Shown piece by piece: positions 17,715 to 25,687 of a stretch of DNA of 64,000 nucleotides (position 1 is the first letter of the stretch; every line of letters starts with the position of its first letter). The position numbers were made by a program, and so were the translations under genes. The notes below the pieces were generated by a model. It was not told the DNA's origin and did not search any database. It saw nothing but the letters and a program-made list of their open reading frames with translations. Source of the stretch: UBA1181 sp963626555. GTDB taxonomy: Bacteria; Bacteroidota; Bacteroidia; Bacteroidales; Paludibacteraceae. The stretch covers positions 1 through 64,000 of the forward strand of contig CAVFXQ010000006.1 of the NCBI GenBank assembly GCA_963626555.1, given 5' to 3'.

Positions 17715-18467
17715 ATGACAGAATACAAGTGTGAAGAGGTGACCCCCTATGTTTCAAGCGAAAATAAGAAAGAACAAATCACAAAAATGTTTGACCGAAT
17801 AGCGGGAGCATACGACCCAATGAACCACCTTATGTCGTTAGGACAAGACCGCTCCTGGCGTAGAAAAGCCATTGAACGAATTGAAGAATTCAAACATAGA
17901 AGGATCTTAGACGTGGCTACAGGCACAGGCGACTTTGCTATTGTTGCAGCAGCTATTCTAAAACCAGACTATCTTCTGGGTGTGGATATTTCCGAAGGCA
18001 TGATGGAGGTTGGACGAAAGAAGGTAGCCGATTTAATTGAAAAGAAGGAACTCACATCCACCATTGAATTTAAATATGAAGATGCCACCAATCTCAGCAT
18101 AGAGAGTGAAAGTTTCGACACGGTGACAGTGGCTTTTGGCGTGCGAAATTTCTCAAGTCTGAGTGCAGGTCTCTCCGAAATATGTCGCGTCCTTCGTCCT
18201 GGAGGAGTAGCCGCCATTTTGGAGATGACAGAACCTGAATGTTGGTTTTTCAAATTGGGTTATAAGATCTACACAAGATTCTGCATTCCAATCATGGCAA
18301 AAATTCTGTCAAAAGATTTAAAAGCTTACGATTATCTGCCCAACTCCATCCACGCATTCCCTCAAGGCGAAGAGATGCGTTCGTTGCTCACACGTTGCGG
18401 ATTCTCAAAGATAGAAATCCGACGATTCACTATGCAGACATGCACATTCTATCTTGCAATCAAATAA
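17715..18467 (+). CDS. menG: Demethylmenaquinone methyltransferase MenG/UbiE
   Basis: SAM-dependent methyltransferase completing menaquinone. The family start MFDRIAGAYDPMNHLMSLGQD is at residues 25-45. SAM motif I is LDVATGTGDFAI, and later motifs are VAFGVRNFSS, LRPGG and YDYLPNSIHAFPQGEEM. Length 250 aa is normal. An obligately or facultatively anaerobic Bacteroidota would use the quinone with fumarate reductase. The epimerase gene starts 30 bases downstream. Confidence 0.95.
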   Translation: MTEYKCEEVTPYVSSENKKEQITKMFDRIAGAYDPMNHLMSLGQDRSWRRKAIERIEEFKHRRILDVATGTGDFAIVAAAILKPDYLLGVDISEGMMEVGRKKVADLIEKKELTSTIEFKYEDATNLSIESESFDTVTVAFGVRNFSSLSAGLSEICRVLRPGGVAAILEMTEPECWFFKLGYKIYTRFCIPIMAKILSKDLKAYDYLPNSIHAFPQGEEMRSLLTRCGFSKIEIRRFTMQTCTFYLAIK

Positions 18468-18497
18468 TTGATTAACAATATTAAAACGCTCTATCCT

Positions 18498-19520
18498 ATG
18501 AAAATTTTAATCACAGGAGCCAACGGATTCATCGGTAGTTTCGTAGTCGAAGAAGCTCTCAATCGTGGCTATGAAGTTTGGGCCGCTATGAGACAAACCA
18601 GTAGCAAAGCCAATCTGAAAACCGTTGAGAACAACCCTAATTTGCATTTCATCGACCTTCCATATTCATCACAAGAGTCTCTGTGTCAACTGTTTACAAA
18701 GCAAAAAGAGACTATTGGGAAATGGGATCACATCGTTCACACTATGGGATTGACTAAATGTAAAAAGAAAGAAGACTTCGACATCGTCAATTTTCAATAT
18801 ACGCAAAGTATCGTTAATGCACTGATACAAAGCGATATGGTGCCTCAACATTTCATCTATATGAGCAGTCTTTCTGCTTTCGGAGATGGCGACAAAATAA
18901 CGTTGAGAGAAATCAAGCTAAATGACACACCGAAACCCAATACGTACTATGGAAAGAGTAAACTCAAATCCGAGAAATTCTTGCAATCACTTGATATTCA
19001 AAAATTTCCATATACAATACTTCGTCCAACAGGCGTGTATGGACCAAAGGAAAAAGATTATTTCGTAATGCTACAGACCCTCTCCAACCATCTCAATCCT
19101 GGCATTGGTTTCAAACCGCAATATATCACCTTCATCTATGTGAAGGACTTGGTGAAAACAATCTTCCTTGCTATTGAGAAGAAAGCCATTGGAAAAGCCT
19201 ATTTCGTAGCAGACGGCGACGTGTGGACCTCCGACGACTACGCCAATCTCTGCAAAAAACTGTTGGGCGTAAAAGCCGTAACCGTGAAATTTCCAGAATG
19301 GATTGCCAAGGTTGTCTGCTACACATTCGACACTGTCGGAGGATGGTTTGGCGTTACCCCAACCCTCAACATTGACAAATACAACATTCTCGCCGCAAAG
19401 AACTGGAAATGCGAAATTGAACCTCTTCAACAAGATTTAGGCTTTACAGCCGATTATAAATTGGAGCGAGGATTAAAAGAATCCATTGACTGGTACAAAC
19501 AAAATGGATGGCTAAAATAG
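18498..19520 (+). CDS. NAD-dependent epimerase/dehydratase family protein
   Basis: Extended short-chain dehydrogenase, 340 aa. The ATG at 18498 is chosen because the Rossmann motif MKILITGANGFIGSF begins there; an upstream TTG at 18468 only adds ten residues. A Ser (MSSLSAFGD) and the YxxxK pair (YYGKSKLKSEK) form the catalytic set, and LRPTGVYGP follows. Members act on nucleotide sugars, steroids or flavonoids, and the substrate is not evident. It is probably co-transcribed with menG. An imperfect hairpin just past the stop lacks a T-run. Confidence 0.85.
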   Translation: MKILITGANGFIGSFVVEEALNRGYEVWAAMRQTSSKANLKTVENNPNLHFIDLPYSSQESLCQLFTKQKETIGKWDHIVHTMGLTKCKKKEDFDIVNFQYTQSIVNALIQSDMVPQHFIYMSSLSAFGDGDKITLREIKLNDTPKPNTYYGKSKLKSEKFLQSLDIQKFPYTILRPTGVYGPKEKDYFVMLQTLSNHLNPGIGFKPQYITFIYVKDLVKTIFLAIEKKAIGKAYFVADGDVWTSDDYANLCKKLLGVKAVTVKFPEWIAKVVCYTFDTVGGWFGVTPTLNIDKYNILAAKNWKCEIEPLQQDLGFTADYKLERGLKESIDWYKQNGWLK

Positions 19521-19556
19521 TCATCCATTACCCCCTCCGACATCGAAATAGAACAT

Positions 19557-20195
19557 TCATAAATAAATCTCCATCTCAATAAGATACCATAATTTATTGA
19601 TATATATGAAATTATAGGATTCTTTCGGTTGTCCTTTATGGTAAATATAGACTTTACGATTGTTACCTTGACGTTGAGGTTGAATAGAATAGAATGTGGC
19701 ACATTGCTGTGTGATTTTCAGCTCCTCCCAATCTCGTGGCATCACCAAATTCTTCTGCGAGGAACCATCCCTTTTATACTTGCTTGTGATAGGCAAAGGA
19801 AAGATGGTGTGTTCAATCTGTAGTTCACGACTCAAGCAAAAACTCACCAAGAAATCATAGAAACTTATCTCTAAAGGCTCTAATCGTGCCTTAGAGAGCT
19901 TCTGATTCTCTTTCCAAACACCATTCACACGCCTAAAAATTGTTTTCTCAACGATTCTACGTTCGCCCGTGATATTGTGCGCGACATTAACTTCGCCCAA
20001 AGACTCCTTAGGCGAAAGTTCAAGCGAGTCCGTGCAAACAAGCGCAATCGTGTTTTTCCGCAAAGGATCGACCTGACGAATGAGAGCAGAAGAGAAATCC
20101 TCTGCAAACATAACGAAAGGGAAAAACAGAAATGCCAAAAACATCTGCCACCCTGCCAAACCTCTATTATATACAGACTTAACCGTCATTAGCAA
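19557..20195 (-). CDS. Exported protein of unknown function
   Basis: A 212-aa protein with a signal peptide: hydrophobic core at about residues 17-29 and cleavage likely near FAEDFS. The mature part mixes strands and helices, with SFYDFLVSFCLSRELQIEHTIFPL and a C-terminal FIYINKLWYLIEMEI. I suspect similarity to Bacteroidales DUF4348-type exported proteins but cannot confirm it. An internal ATG at 20189 (MTVKSVYNRG) is an alternative start; the -7 box at 20217-20210 leaves a leader of under 15 bases. Confidence 0.7.
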   Translation of the reverse strand: MLMTVKSVYNRGLAGWQMFLAFLFFPFVMFAEDFSSALIRQVDPLRKNTIALVCTDSLELSPKESLGEVNVAHNITGERRIVEKTIFRRVNGVWKENQKLSKARLEPLEISFYDFLVSFCLSRELQIEHTIFPLPITSKYKRDGSSQKNLVMPRDWEELKITQQCATFYSIQPQRQGNNRKVYIYHKGQPKESYNFIYINKLWYLIEMEIYL

Positions 20196-20209
20196 TTATA
20201 TCCGAAATT

Positions 20210-20217
20210 CAAAAATA
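20210..20217 (-). promoter_or_regulatory. -7 element for the exported protein gene at 19557
   Basis: The minus strand reads TATTTTTG, 15 bases before the start codon. Confidence 0.5.
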
Positions 20218-20315
20218 TCAAATAACGGATGGAAAAGCAAAAACGAACGGATATTTTTTCAAAAGGAATCTACGCAATAACATCCGACCTCAATTCGTTT
20301 CCTCATAAAGTTCAG

Positions 20316-20323
20316 TAAATTTG
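20316..20323 (+). promoter_or_regulatory. -7 element for the C_GCAxxG_C_C gene
   Basis: TAAATTTG, 25 bases before the ATG. Confidence 0.6.
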
Positions 20324-20347
20324 TAAGACAAACTAAAGAAGATCCAA

Positions 20348-20725
20348 ATGGAAACACGAATAGGAAAAGCCATTGAGCGAAAGAAACATTGTAACTGTGC
20401 GCAAGCCGTGTTAAGCACTTATTGCGACCTCACAGGAATGGACGAAGCCACAAGCATGCAACTCAGCCAAGGCTTAGGAGCAGGTTTGGGCAATATGGAA
20501 GGCACATGTGGTGCGATTGTCGGTGCCTGCATTACCTACAGTCTGATCGCAAAGGACAAGGGAACCGCAATGCAAGGTTCAAAACACATTATGGAACGAT
20601 TCAAGGAACGCAATGGTTCTACGCAATGCAAAACATTGAAAGGTGTGGACACAAAAGTCGTTTTGCGCGAATGCCCGATGTGCGTAGCGGACGCTTGCGA
20701 GTTTTTGGAGGAGCTGATACGCTAG
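20348..20725 (+). CDS. C_GCAxxG_C_C family redox-type protein
   Basis: A 125-aa cytosolic protein of the C_GCAxxG_C_C family. Cys-containing motifs in order are HCNCAQAVL, GAGLGNMEGTCGAIVGAC (the namesake, reading CGAIVGA here) and RECPMCVADACEFL near the C-terminus. The spacing suggests a metal or Fe-S site. Family members occur beside redox enzymes in anaerobes, but no reaction is established. It is monocistronic by spacing: 122 bases separate it from the next gene. Confidence 0.85.
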   Translation: METRIGKAIERKKHCNCAQAVLSTYCDLTGMDEATSMQLSQGLGAGLGNMEGTCGAIVGACITYSLIAKDKGTAMQGSKHIMERFKERNGSTQCKTLKGVDTKVVLRECPMCVADACEFLEELIR

Positions 20726-20805
20726 GTTTATTCAGAGTATGTTAATAAATTGTTAGAATCGAACCTATGTTCTTCTTGAAAAAAATGGAAAGGAATTTTG
20801 TAACT

Positions 20806-20813
20806 TAGCTTTG
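20806..20813 (+). promoter_or_regulatory. -7 element for the DUF4417 island
   Basis: TAGCTTTG, 34 bases before the ATG at 20848. No clear -33 element. Confidence 0.5.
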
Positions 20814-20847
20814 GCGAATGAGGAAAAAGTTTCCAAAAAGCCATTAA

Positions 20848-21691
20848 ATGTTTTTTATTTTGAATAAAAAATACGAAGAAGAGGATTCTTCAAAAAGTAC
20901 ACTTCTTGACATGTCAATAAGAATCCTGAAAGTTAGACAAACAGAACAAACCATTATTGACATTCCCGAAATTCCTTTTTACAAGGGAACAATAACATCC
21001 AATGGACAAGATTGGATTACGACCTCTTCTCCATCTGCAGAAAACTATAGCAGTTCAGTTACAGAAATTGATAAGAACTACGGAATTGAAAATGTTTTGC
21101 TTTATAGGTTCATCCAATTAGATAGCAAAACAGAGATGCCTATAGTAGGTAAAACACTATGTGATATTCCTGATGATATTCTCTCAAGTCACAGACAAAC
21201 CAAAACCTCAAAAAAAAATTTACATTTGTTTTTATGAGACCGACCAAAAATTCGAGAAAATTTGGAAAAATCCATTTATTCTATTCAATAGGTTTAGAGA
21301 ATGTTCAGCTGTCATAGGGCCTGATTTCTCCGTCCATAATGAACTGCCTTCAATAGTACAACTACACAACATTTTTAGGAACAAATTCTTAACTGCGTTG
21401 TGGCAGACATTTGGAATAACCGTAATTCCAAATGTCTCATGGACATACAAGGACTACAAAAGATCCTTTGTCGGATGGCCACAGGATTCAATAATTGCAG
21501 TCAACAGCACAGGTGTTGGAAGAAACCCAAGGAGTAGGGAACTTTGGTTAAAAGGGTACAAAAAAATGTTAAAGAAGCTCCACCCTATCCATATTCTTCG
21601 ATATGGTCCTAAAATAAGGGGAGAACGAGAAGACATCAGCACCTACTATGCCAATAACAACAAAACCTCAGCAGCTCATGGGAGGGAATAG
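20848..21691 (+). pseudogene. DUF4417-like gene split by a frameshift in an A9 tract
   Basis: Two overlapping frames appear to be one gene. Frame 1 (20848-21237, 129 aa) ends with PIVGKTLCDIPDDILSSHRQTK, which resembles the N-terminal edge of DUF4417 proteins, and then runs into a stop. Frame 2 (ATG at 21161, to 21691) continues as KIYICFYETDQKFEKIWKNP, then GPDFSVHNELPSIVQLHNIF, IPNVSWTYKDYK and SIIAVNSTGVG, the family core. The frames meet at nine A residues (21210-21218); deleting one A joins them exactly. DUF4417 proteins are seen on phages and plasmids; function unknown. It may be a real mutation, phase variation, programmed slippage or a sequencing error. The first ~95 residues match nothing I recognise. 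Confidence 0.65.
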
Positions 21692-22133
21692 TTCATACAA
21701 CAAAAATATGGGTTACGTTCCAGACGAGCGTAAAACCCATATTGAAACTGGGTACACAATATGTGGGTATAAGGTACTGCTTTACAAGAAAAACGAAAAA
21801 CAATTGTGCAACATCCTCAACGCCAACTCTCCCAATGCTGTTTATCTCATCGCAAAAAGGGACAAAAAAGGCATTATACGCGTTTTCAGTATCAACGATT
21901 TCAATAACCATGACATCTACTGCGAGGTAAATATAGAGTTTGACGAAAATTGGAACTACATTCCATTCTCTCCTCAGAATAGCAAGAACAGTCACGCTCA
22001 TTACTGGACGAAAAAAAACGATTACGTCTTTATGAGAGTCCAACACGATAACGGCAACATTTTTAACATTCCTCCCAAATTTCATGATTTAATTATGAGA
22101 ATATGGGAATTTAACAAACAAAATCACACATAG
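21648..22133 (+). CDS. Unknown protein downstream of the DUF4417 gene
   Basis: A 161-aa soluble protein I do not recognise. The ATG at 21648 overlaps the DUF4417 frame by 44 bases. A second ATG at 21678 (MGGNSSYNKN) overlaps by only 14 and is an equally good start. Features: a short Gly-containing N-terminus, HIETGYTICGYKVLLYKK, NANSPNAVYLIAKRDKKG and an aromatic-rich C-terminal half. There is no signal peptide or membrane segment. It is translationally coupled to its neighbours, with the next ATG 3 bases after its stop. Confidence 0.65.
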   Translation: MPITTKPQQLMGGNSSYNKNMGYVPDERKTHIETGYTICGYKVLLYKKNEKQLCNILNANSPNAVYLIAKRDKKGIIRVFSINDFNNHDIYCEVNIEFDENWNYIPFSPQNSKNSHAHYWTKKNDYVFMRVQHDNGNIFNIPPKFHDLIMRIWEFNKQNHT

Positions 22134-22136
22134 GAA

Positions 22137-22556
22137 ATGGAAAAAATCATTCTTCCTCGAAAAATAGCTATTCCTAATTTTTACAGTCTTGGAGAGCATA
22201 TCTACGAAGACCAATTAGGTTGGGACGAACACGCACAAGCCTCCGCTGGCTCATACAACTCAAAAGAGATTTTTGATATGCTAATAGTTACAATGGGCTT
22301 AAATTTAGCCTTTTACTACATCAACAATGACACTTTCTATGGCCTACATAGAGAACGATATCCCATTGAATTTAAAATCCTTCCACGCAATAGATTTGAA
22401 GAGTTCATCGGTTGGCAATGTGACGGAGACACCCATGAAAATGGAGATGTGTTGGCATATTTCAATGATGAGCATGAGATTTGGGACAATATCAAAATAG
22501 ACGGTAAAAGTCTTGAAGAGGTGTTGAGAAGGTCTTACATTATCACTTTAACATAA
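22137..22556 (+). CDS. Unknown small acidic protein
   Basis: A 139-aa soluble, acidic protein with no motif I recognise. It starts IILPRKIAIPNFYSLGE and contains WDEHAQASAGSYNS and EEFIGWQCDGDTHENGD. It lies 3 bases after the preceding unknown gene and is last in the unit before a strong terminator. Acidic small proteins directly behind a small basic one are often immunity proteins; that reading is speculative here. Confidence 0.6.
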   Translation: MEKIILPRKIAIPNFYSLGEHIYEDQLGWDEHAQASAGSYNSKEIFDMLIVTMGLNLAFYYINNDTFYGLHRERYPIEFKILPRNRFEEFIGWQCDGDTHENGDVLAYFNDEHEIWDNIKIDGKSLEEVLRRSYIITLT

Positions 22557-22604
22557 TTTCCAAATAACCCATTAGGCTACAGGTAACATAAAGCTGACCC
22601 ACAT

Positions 22605-22645
22605 AAAAAGAAGAGGCGGAGTAGATTTCCGCCTCTTCTTTTTTA
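22605..22645. terminator. Bidirectional terminator between convergent genes
   Basis: AAGAAGAGGCGGA (22608-22620) pairs with TCCGCCTCTTCTT (22628-22640). There is an A-run on one side and a T-run on the other, so it can end both the DUF4417 unit and the beta-helix gene. Confidence 0.9.
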
Positions 22646-22665
22646 TTTTATAACCTAAACCGCTA

Positions 22666-24009
22666 TTATTTAGGGTTTTGTGCACCATAATTAGCCATTG
22701 CACCGAAGAGCTTCAAAGCTTCTTTCCATGGATAACGATTAGCATACATTGAAGCACTTGAGTTGATTGTTCCCTGTTTGTTCAATCCCATTGCAGAACG
22801 GAATTGGTTAGCTGCAGAATTTTCGTCATAATTGACAGTCTCCTTGTAACTTACATTCAAGAAACCATTCAAATAAGCATTATTTATCTTCCCTTTGAAT
22901 GCAGAAGGATCGGTAAGCGCCTTGTTTCCTGTTGCTTTGGTCAACACCTCAACATCACCGAAATCACCCACTCCGACGTTGGTCATCATTCCGCCACCAG
23001 GAATAGAGAGGTCTCCCACCTTGTTCAAGAAGAAAATGTTGTTTTCAACTATATCCTTACGTTTTGCCTCGCGCGCCTTGTTGCTGTCGATATGTCCACG
23101 ACACAAACCCGTGAAACAAGACAATCCGATGATGTTGTTCTGAAGCGTGCAACTTGTTCCTGGTTGGAAACGGAAACCGTACCCCATAGACGACATATCT
23201 TTCTTGGTAGACCAGTTGAAGAGCATCGTGCAGTTTTTCACCGTAATCTGTGTCATTGTGTTGACATCAGCCCCTCTCACTTCAATACTTGCCAAACGAT
23301 TGTTAACAAAGATACAGTTGTCAACCAACAAAGAACCCATTTTCAAGTTTCCTAATATTCCATAGTCTGGCGCATTGATGAACGCACAGTTACGTATCTC
23401 TACATTAGTGTTACTATACGATCCATTCGCATTTCCCATATAGATCATAGCCAACTCTTGTGTGAAAGCACGCTCGTTAAGAGCCTCTCCTCCAATACCT
23501 TCCACTCCGATTGGGTTCATCATAGGAGACTCAACTCCTTCTGGCTTCCCTTCTCCTTTTTTATTGTAAGAGATACTATTTCCACGATCAAGAATCAAAC
23601 CATCAATAACAACCTTTCCATTAGGAGCCTGAATACCACTAATCTGAATGTTTCCTTTCCCCTTCATCTTTCCGTTTGCCTCGCAGTTAGGACGAATAGT
23701 CGTCTTATATTTCAAGACATCACGTTGAGAGAAATCAGAACTATAACCACCTTTAATTGTAACTGGTTGTTTTACAACGATATAACCAACATTAAGCAAA
23801 CCCGTATAATTACCTTCCGCCACAAGGATAGTAGCATCACTTGAAGCCACATTAATCGCCTTTTGGATGTTCTTAAATGGAGCTGACTTACTTCCATCAT
23901 TGCCATTGCTTCCCGTTGCCGCATTCACATAGAGCGTTTCCGCATGCACTAATGAGGCAAAGCCCATCATTAAAGTTACAGCCGTTGCCGTTAACAAACC
24001 TTTTTTCAT
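22666..24009 (-). CDS. Exported right-handed beta-helix protein (DUF1565-like)
   Basis: A 447-aa secreted protein. The signal peptide is MKKGLLTATAVTLMMGFASL, with cleavage after HAE-like residues. Next comes the DUF1565 opening ETLYVNAATGSNGNDGSKSAPFKNIQKAI, where the Asn-Gly-Asp loop is typical. Beta-helix turns follow with repeated N-rich rungs (VEIRNCAFINAP, LLVDNCIFVNN, ITVKNCTMLFNW). Such folds occur in pectate lyases and surface proteins; no catalytic Arg/Asp set is obvious. There is no T9SS C-terminal domain, so it probably stays periplasmic or leaves by another route. The leader from the box at 24169-24162 is about 145 bases. Confidence 0.8.
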   Translation of the reverse strand: MKKGLLTATAVTLMMGFASLVHAETLYVNAATGSNGNDGSKSAPFKNIQKAINVASSDATILVAEGNYTGLLNVGYIVVKQPVTIKGGYSSDFSQRDVLKYKTTIRPNCEANGKMKGKGNIQISGIQAPNGKVVIDGLILDRGNSISYNKKGEGKPEGVESPMMNPIGVEGIGGEALNERAFTQELAMIYMGNANGSYSNTNVEIRNCAFINAPDYGILGNLKMGSLLVDNCIFVNNRLASIEVRGADVNTMTQITVKNCTMLFNWSTKKDMSSMGYGFRFQPGTSCTLQNNIIGLSCFTGLCRGHIDSNKAREAKRKDIVENNIFFLNKVGDLSIPGGGMMTNVGVGDFGDVEVLTKATGNKALTDPSAFKGKINNAYLNGFLNVSYKETVNYDENSAANQFRSAMGLNKQGTINSSASMYANRYPWKEALKLFGAMANYGAQNPK

Positions 24010-24161
24010 AAATATTCCGATTAAATTTTTAAAAGAACTCTATTAAAGACAGAATTAAAAGACGAGAGTTCTTACCATCCTCTAATTCCCATTTACTTTT
24101 ATAATTAGTATAAAAACCGAACCCTACATTCGGCTTCTCCCTACTCTATATTCTTATTTTT

Positions 24162-24169
24162 CAAAGATA
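24162..24169 (-). promoter_or_regulatory. -7 element for the beta-helix gene
   Basis: The minus strand reads TATCTTTG, a perfect consensus, 153 bases upstream of the start. The 250 bases between the thiamin operon end and this gene hold only this leader and promoter. Confidence 0.65.
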
Positions 24170-24265
24170 GATTAATTTTTAAGAAATATCATTATTAGGA
24201 GCAAATAAACCGATTTTTAAGTTATTAATATTATGGACTTCCAAAGGCAGATAAGACTGATATTT

Positions 24266-24883
24266 CTATGCAAAAAGACTTAATAATTCTCTAAAATGTT
24301 CCACTCCCCCTACGATTCCCTCTTTCTCAAATGGATTCCAGACATCACCTAAGAAGACGGCTCCTCCGAAGCCAAGCGAAAAAACTTCGGGGAGATGATT
24401 GGCGTTTACTCCACCTAAGGCAAGGACTTTGTCGTCAATAACACCTTGCGTCTGCGCAGTTTCCAATTCCTCCTTGAGAAAAGCGCCACCATAACCTTCT
24501 TTAGAGATACTATCGTATATCGGACTGAGAAAGAGATAGTTACAGATTGATTTTTTTTGTTTCACCTCTTCTATAGAGTGGCAAGAACAAGAGACATGAC
24601 CCATCCAACCTCGTGGCGATTCAGGATTTCTGCCGTTCAAATGCACTCCTAAAAGATTGTATTTTGACATCAACTCAAAATGGTCGTGCAGGACGATAAA
24701 TCGGTGATATTCAGCAGGTATCGTATCTAATAATCGTTGAATTTCAGCTACTGGTGCGTTGGGTTTTCTTAGATGAAGATAACGTAAACCATTTTGAAAC
24801 AAAGCCGTTAGATAGTCCGCCTCGTGATCTATAAACTTCGGACTTGTAATCACTACCAACTTTTTCTCACCCATTCCTCTCAT
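24266..24883 (-). CDS. TenI/ThiE-like thiamin phosphate synthase paralogue
   Basis: A TIM-barrel protein of the ThiE/TenI family, 205 aa, last in the thiamin operon. LRYLHLRKP near residue 33, VLHDHFEL, GVHLNGRNP, LSPIYDSISKEGYGG and LALGGVNANHLPEV follow the family order. The ThiE proper is at 29493, so this copy may be TenI, the thiazole tautomerase that aromatises the ThiG product, or a second synthase. Its start may be ATG 24874 (MGEKKLVV) rather than 24883. A heptameric repeat tract separates it from thiF. Confidence 0.8.
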   Translation of the reverse strand: MRGMGEKKLVVITSPKFIDHEADYLTALFQNGLRYLHLRKPNAPVAEIQRLLDTIPAEYHRFIVLHDHFELMSKYNLLGVHLNGRNPESPRGWMGHVSCSCHSIEEVKQKKSICNYLFLSPIYDSISKEGYGGAFLKEELETAQTQGVIDDKVLALGGVNANHLPEVFSLGFGGAVFLGDVWNPFEKEGIVGGVEHFRELLSLFA

Positions 24884-24896
24884 TCCAAAATCTCAA

Positions 24897-24945
24897 TTCT
24901 AAGTTCTAAGCTCTAAAATCTAAGTTCTAAGCTCTAAAATCTAAA
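24897..24945. repeat. Heptameric tandem repeat (NTCTAAR, about 7 copies)
   Basis: Between thiF and the tenI-like gene the plus strand repeats a 7-base unit of form nTCTAAr about seven times, within which a 21-base block is exactly duplicated (24899-24919 and 24920-24940). The last unit overlaps the thiF stop codon. Confidence 0.85.
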
Positions 24946-25639
24946 CAAGATCCAACACCCAACTCTCCATCGTGCGAAGGTCAACCGTCCACAGTTTATT
25001 AATCAACGGCGTACCAAAACCTGCCACTAACTGCAAAACCTGATTAGCCTCTACACTACCCACAATGGCTGGAGTAACGCCTAAAACCGCCTTTGAAGGC
25101 GCATATCCTACAGTCTCTTCTTCGGGATAGAGATTTCTGTAACGACAAGCGTTCTTTCCGACATTGAAGACGGAAACCTGTCCGTTCAGTCCTTGGATAG
25201 AGCCGTAAACGTATGGTTTATCTAATCGATGACATACGTCATCAATTAGATAACGCGTGGCGAAATTATCGCAACCATCGACCACTAGGTCATACTTGGA
25301 GATAATTTCTTCCGCATTCTCTTTCGTCAAACGAAACGGATAAGTTTCTATTTTCACATCACTATTGAGTGCCGAGAGTCGTTTTTTCGCCTGTTCAGCT
25401 TTTGAAAGTCCGACTTCGCTCTCCGAATACAACACTTGACGATGAAGGTTGGTCACACTCACTACATCATCGTCCACCAAACCCAATGTGCCGATGCCAG
25501 CACCCGTCAGATAAGTTGAGATGGGAGAGCCTAAACCTCCCACCCCGACCAACAAAATCTTTGCAGAACGAATCTTTTTCTGCCCTTCTGCTCCTAACTC
25601 AGGAAGCATCAGTTGACGTTCATATCTATTTTCGTTCAT
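24941..25639 (-). CDS. thiF: ThiF/MoeB-like adenylyltransferase
   Basis: Adenylates the C-terminal Gly-Gly of ThiS so that sulfur can be attached for thiazole synthesis. I take ATG 25639 (MNENRYERQLMLPELG) as start because family members begin there; an ATG at 25681 adds 14 unlikely residues. The nucleotide loop is LLVGVGGLGSPISTYL, followed by DDDVVSVTNLHRQ and VVDGCDNFATRYLIDD. The usual zinc Cys pairs are not evident: where CYRC is expected it reads ACRYRN, and no CxxC occurs near the C-terminus. It lies between thiH and the tenI-like gene, so ThiF over MoeB. Confidence 0.87.
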   Translation of the reverse strand: MNENRYERQLMLPELGAEGQKKIRSAKILLVGVGGLGSPISTYLTGAGIGTLGLVDDDVVSVTNLHRQVLYSESEVGLSKAEQAKKRLSALNSDVKIETYPFRLTKENAEEIISKYDLVVDGCDNFATRYLIDDVCHRLDKPYVYGSIQGLNGQVSVFNVGKNACRYRNLYPEEETVGYAPSKAVLGVTPAIVGSVEANQVLQLVAGFGTPLINKLWTVDLRTMESWVLDLV

Positions 25640-25687
25640 AGAATTAGTTTTTACGTTTCCAATAACCAGAATACAAAACACATTCTC

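Noticed and set aside
18468..18497. TTG start for the epimerase gene
   Set aside because: The Rossmann motif begins at the ATG at 18498, so the ten upstream residues are not needed.
19503..19530. Terminator after the epimerase gene
   Set aside because: An imperfect hairpin that includes the stop codon and is followed by C residues, with no T-run.
22804..23844. Plus-strand open frames opposite the beta-helix gene
   Set aside because: They are shadows of the minus-strand coding sequence, which has a signal peptide and clear repeats.
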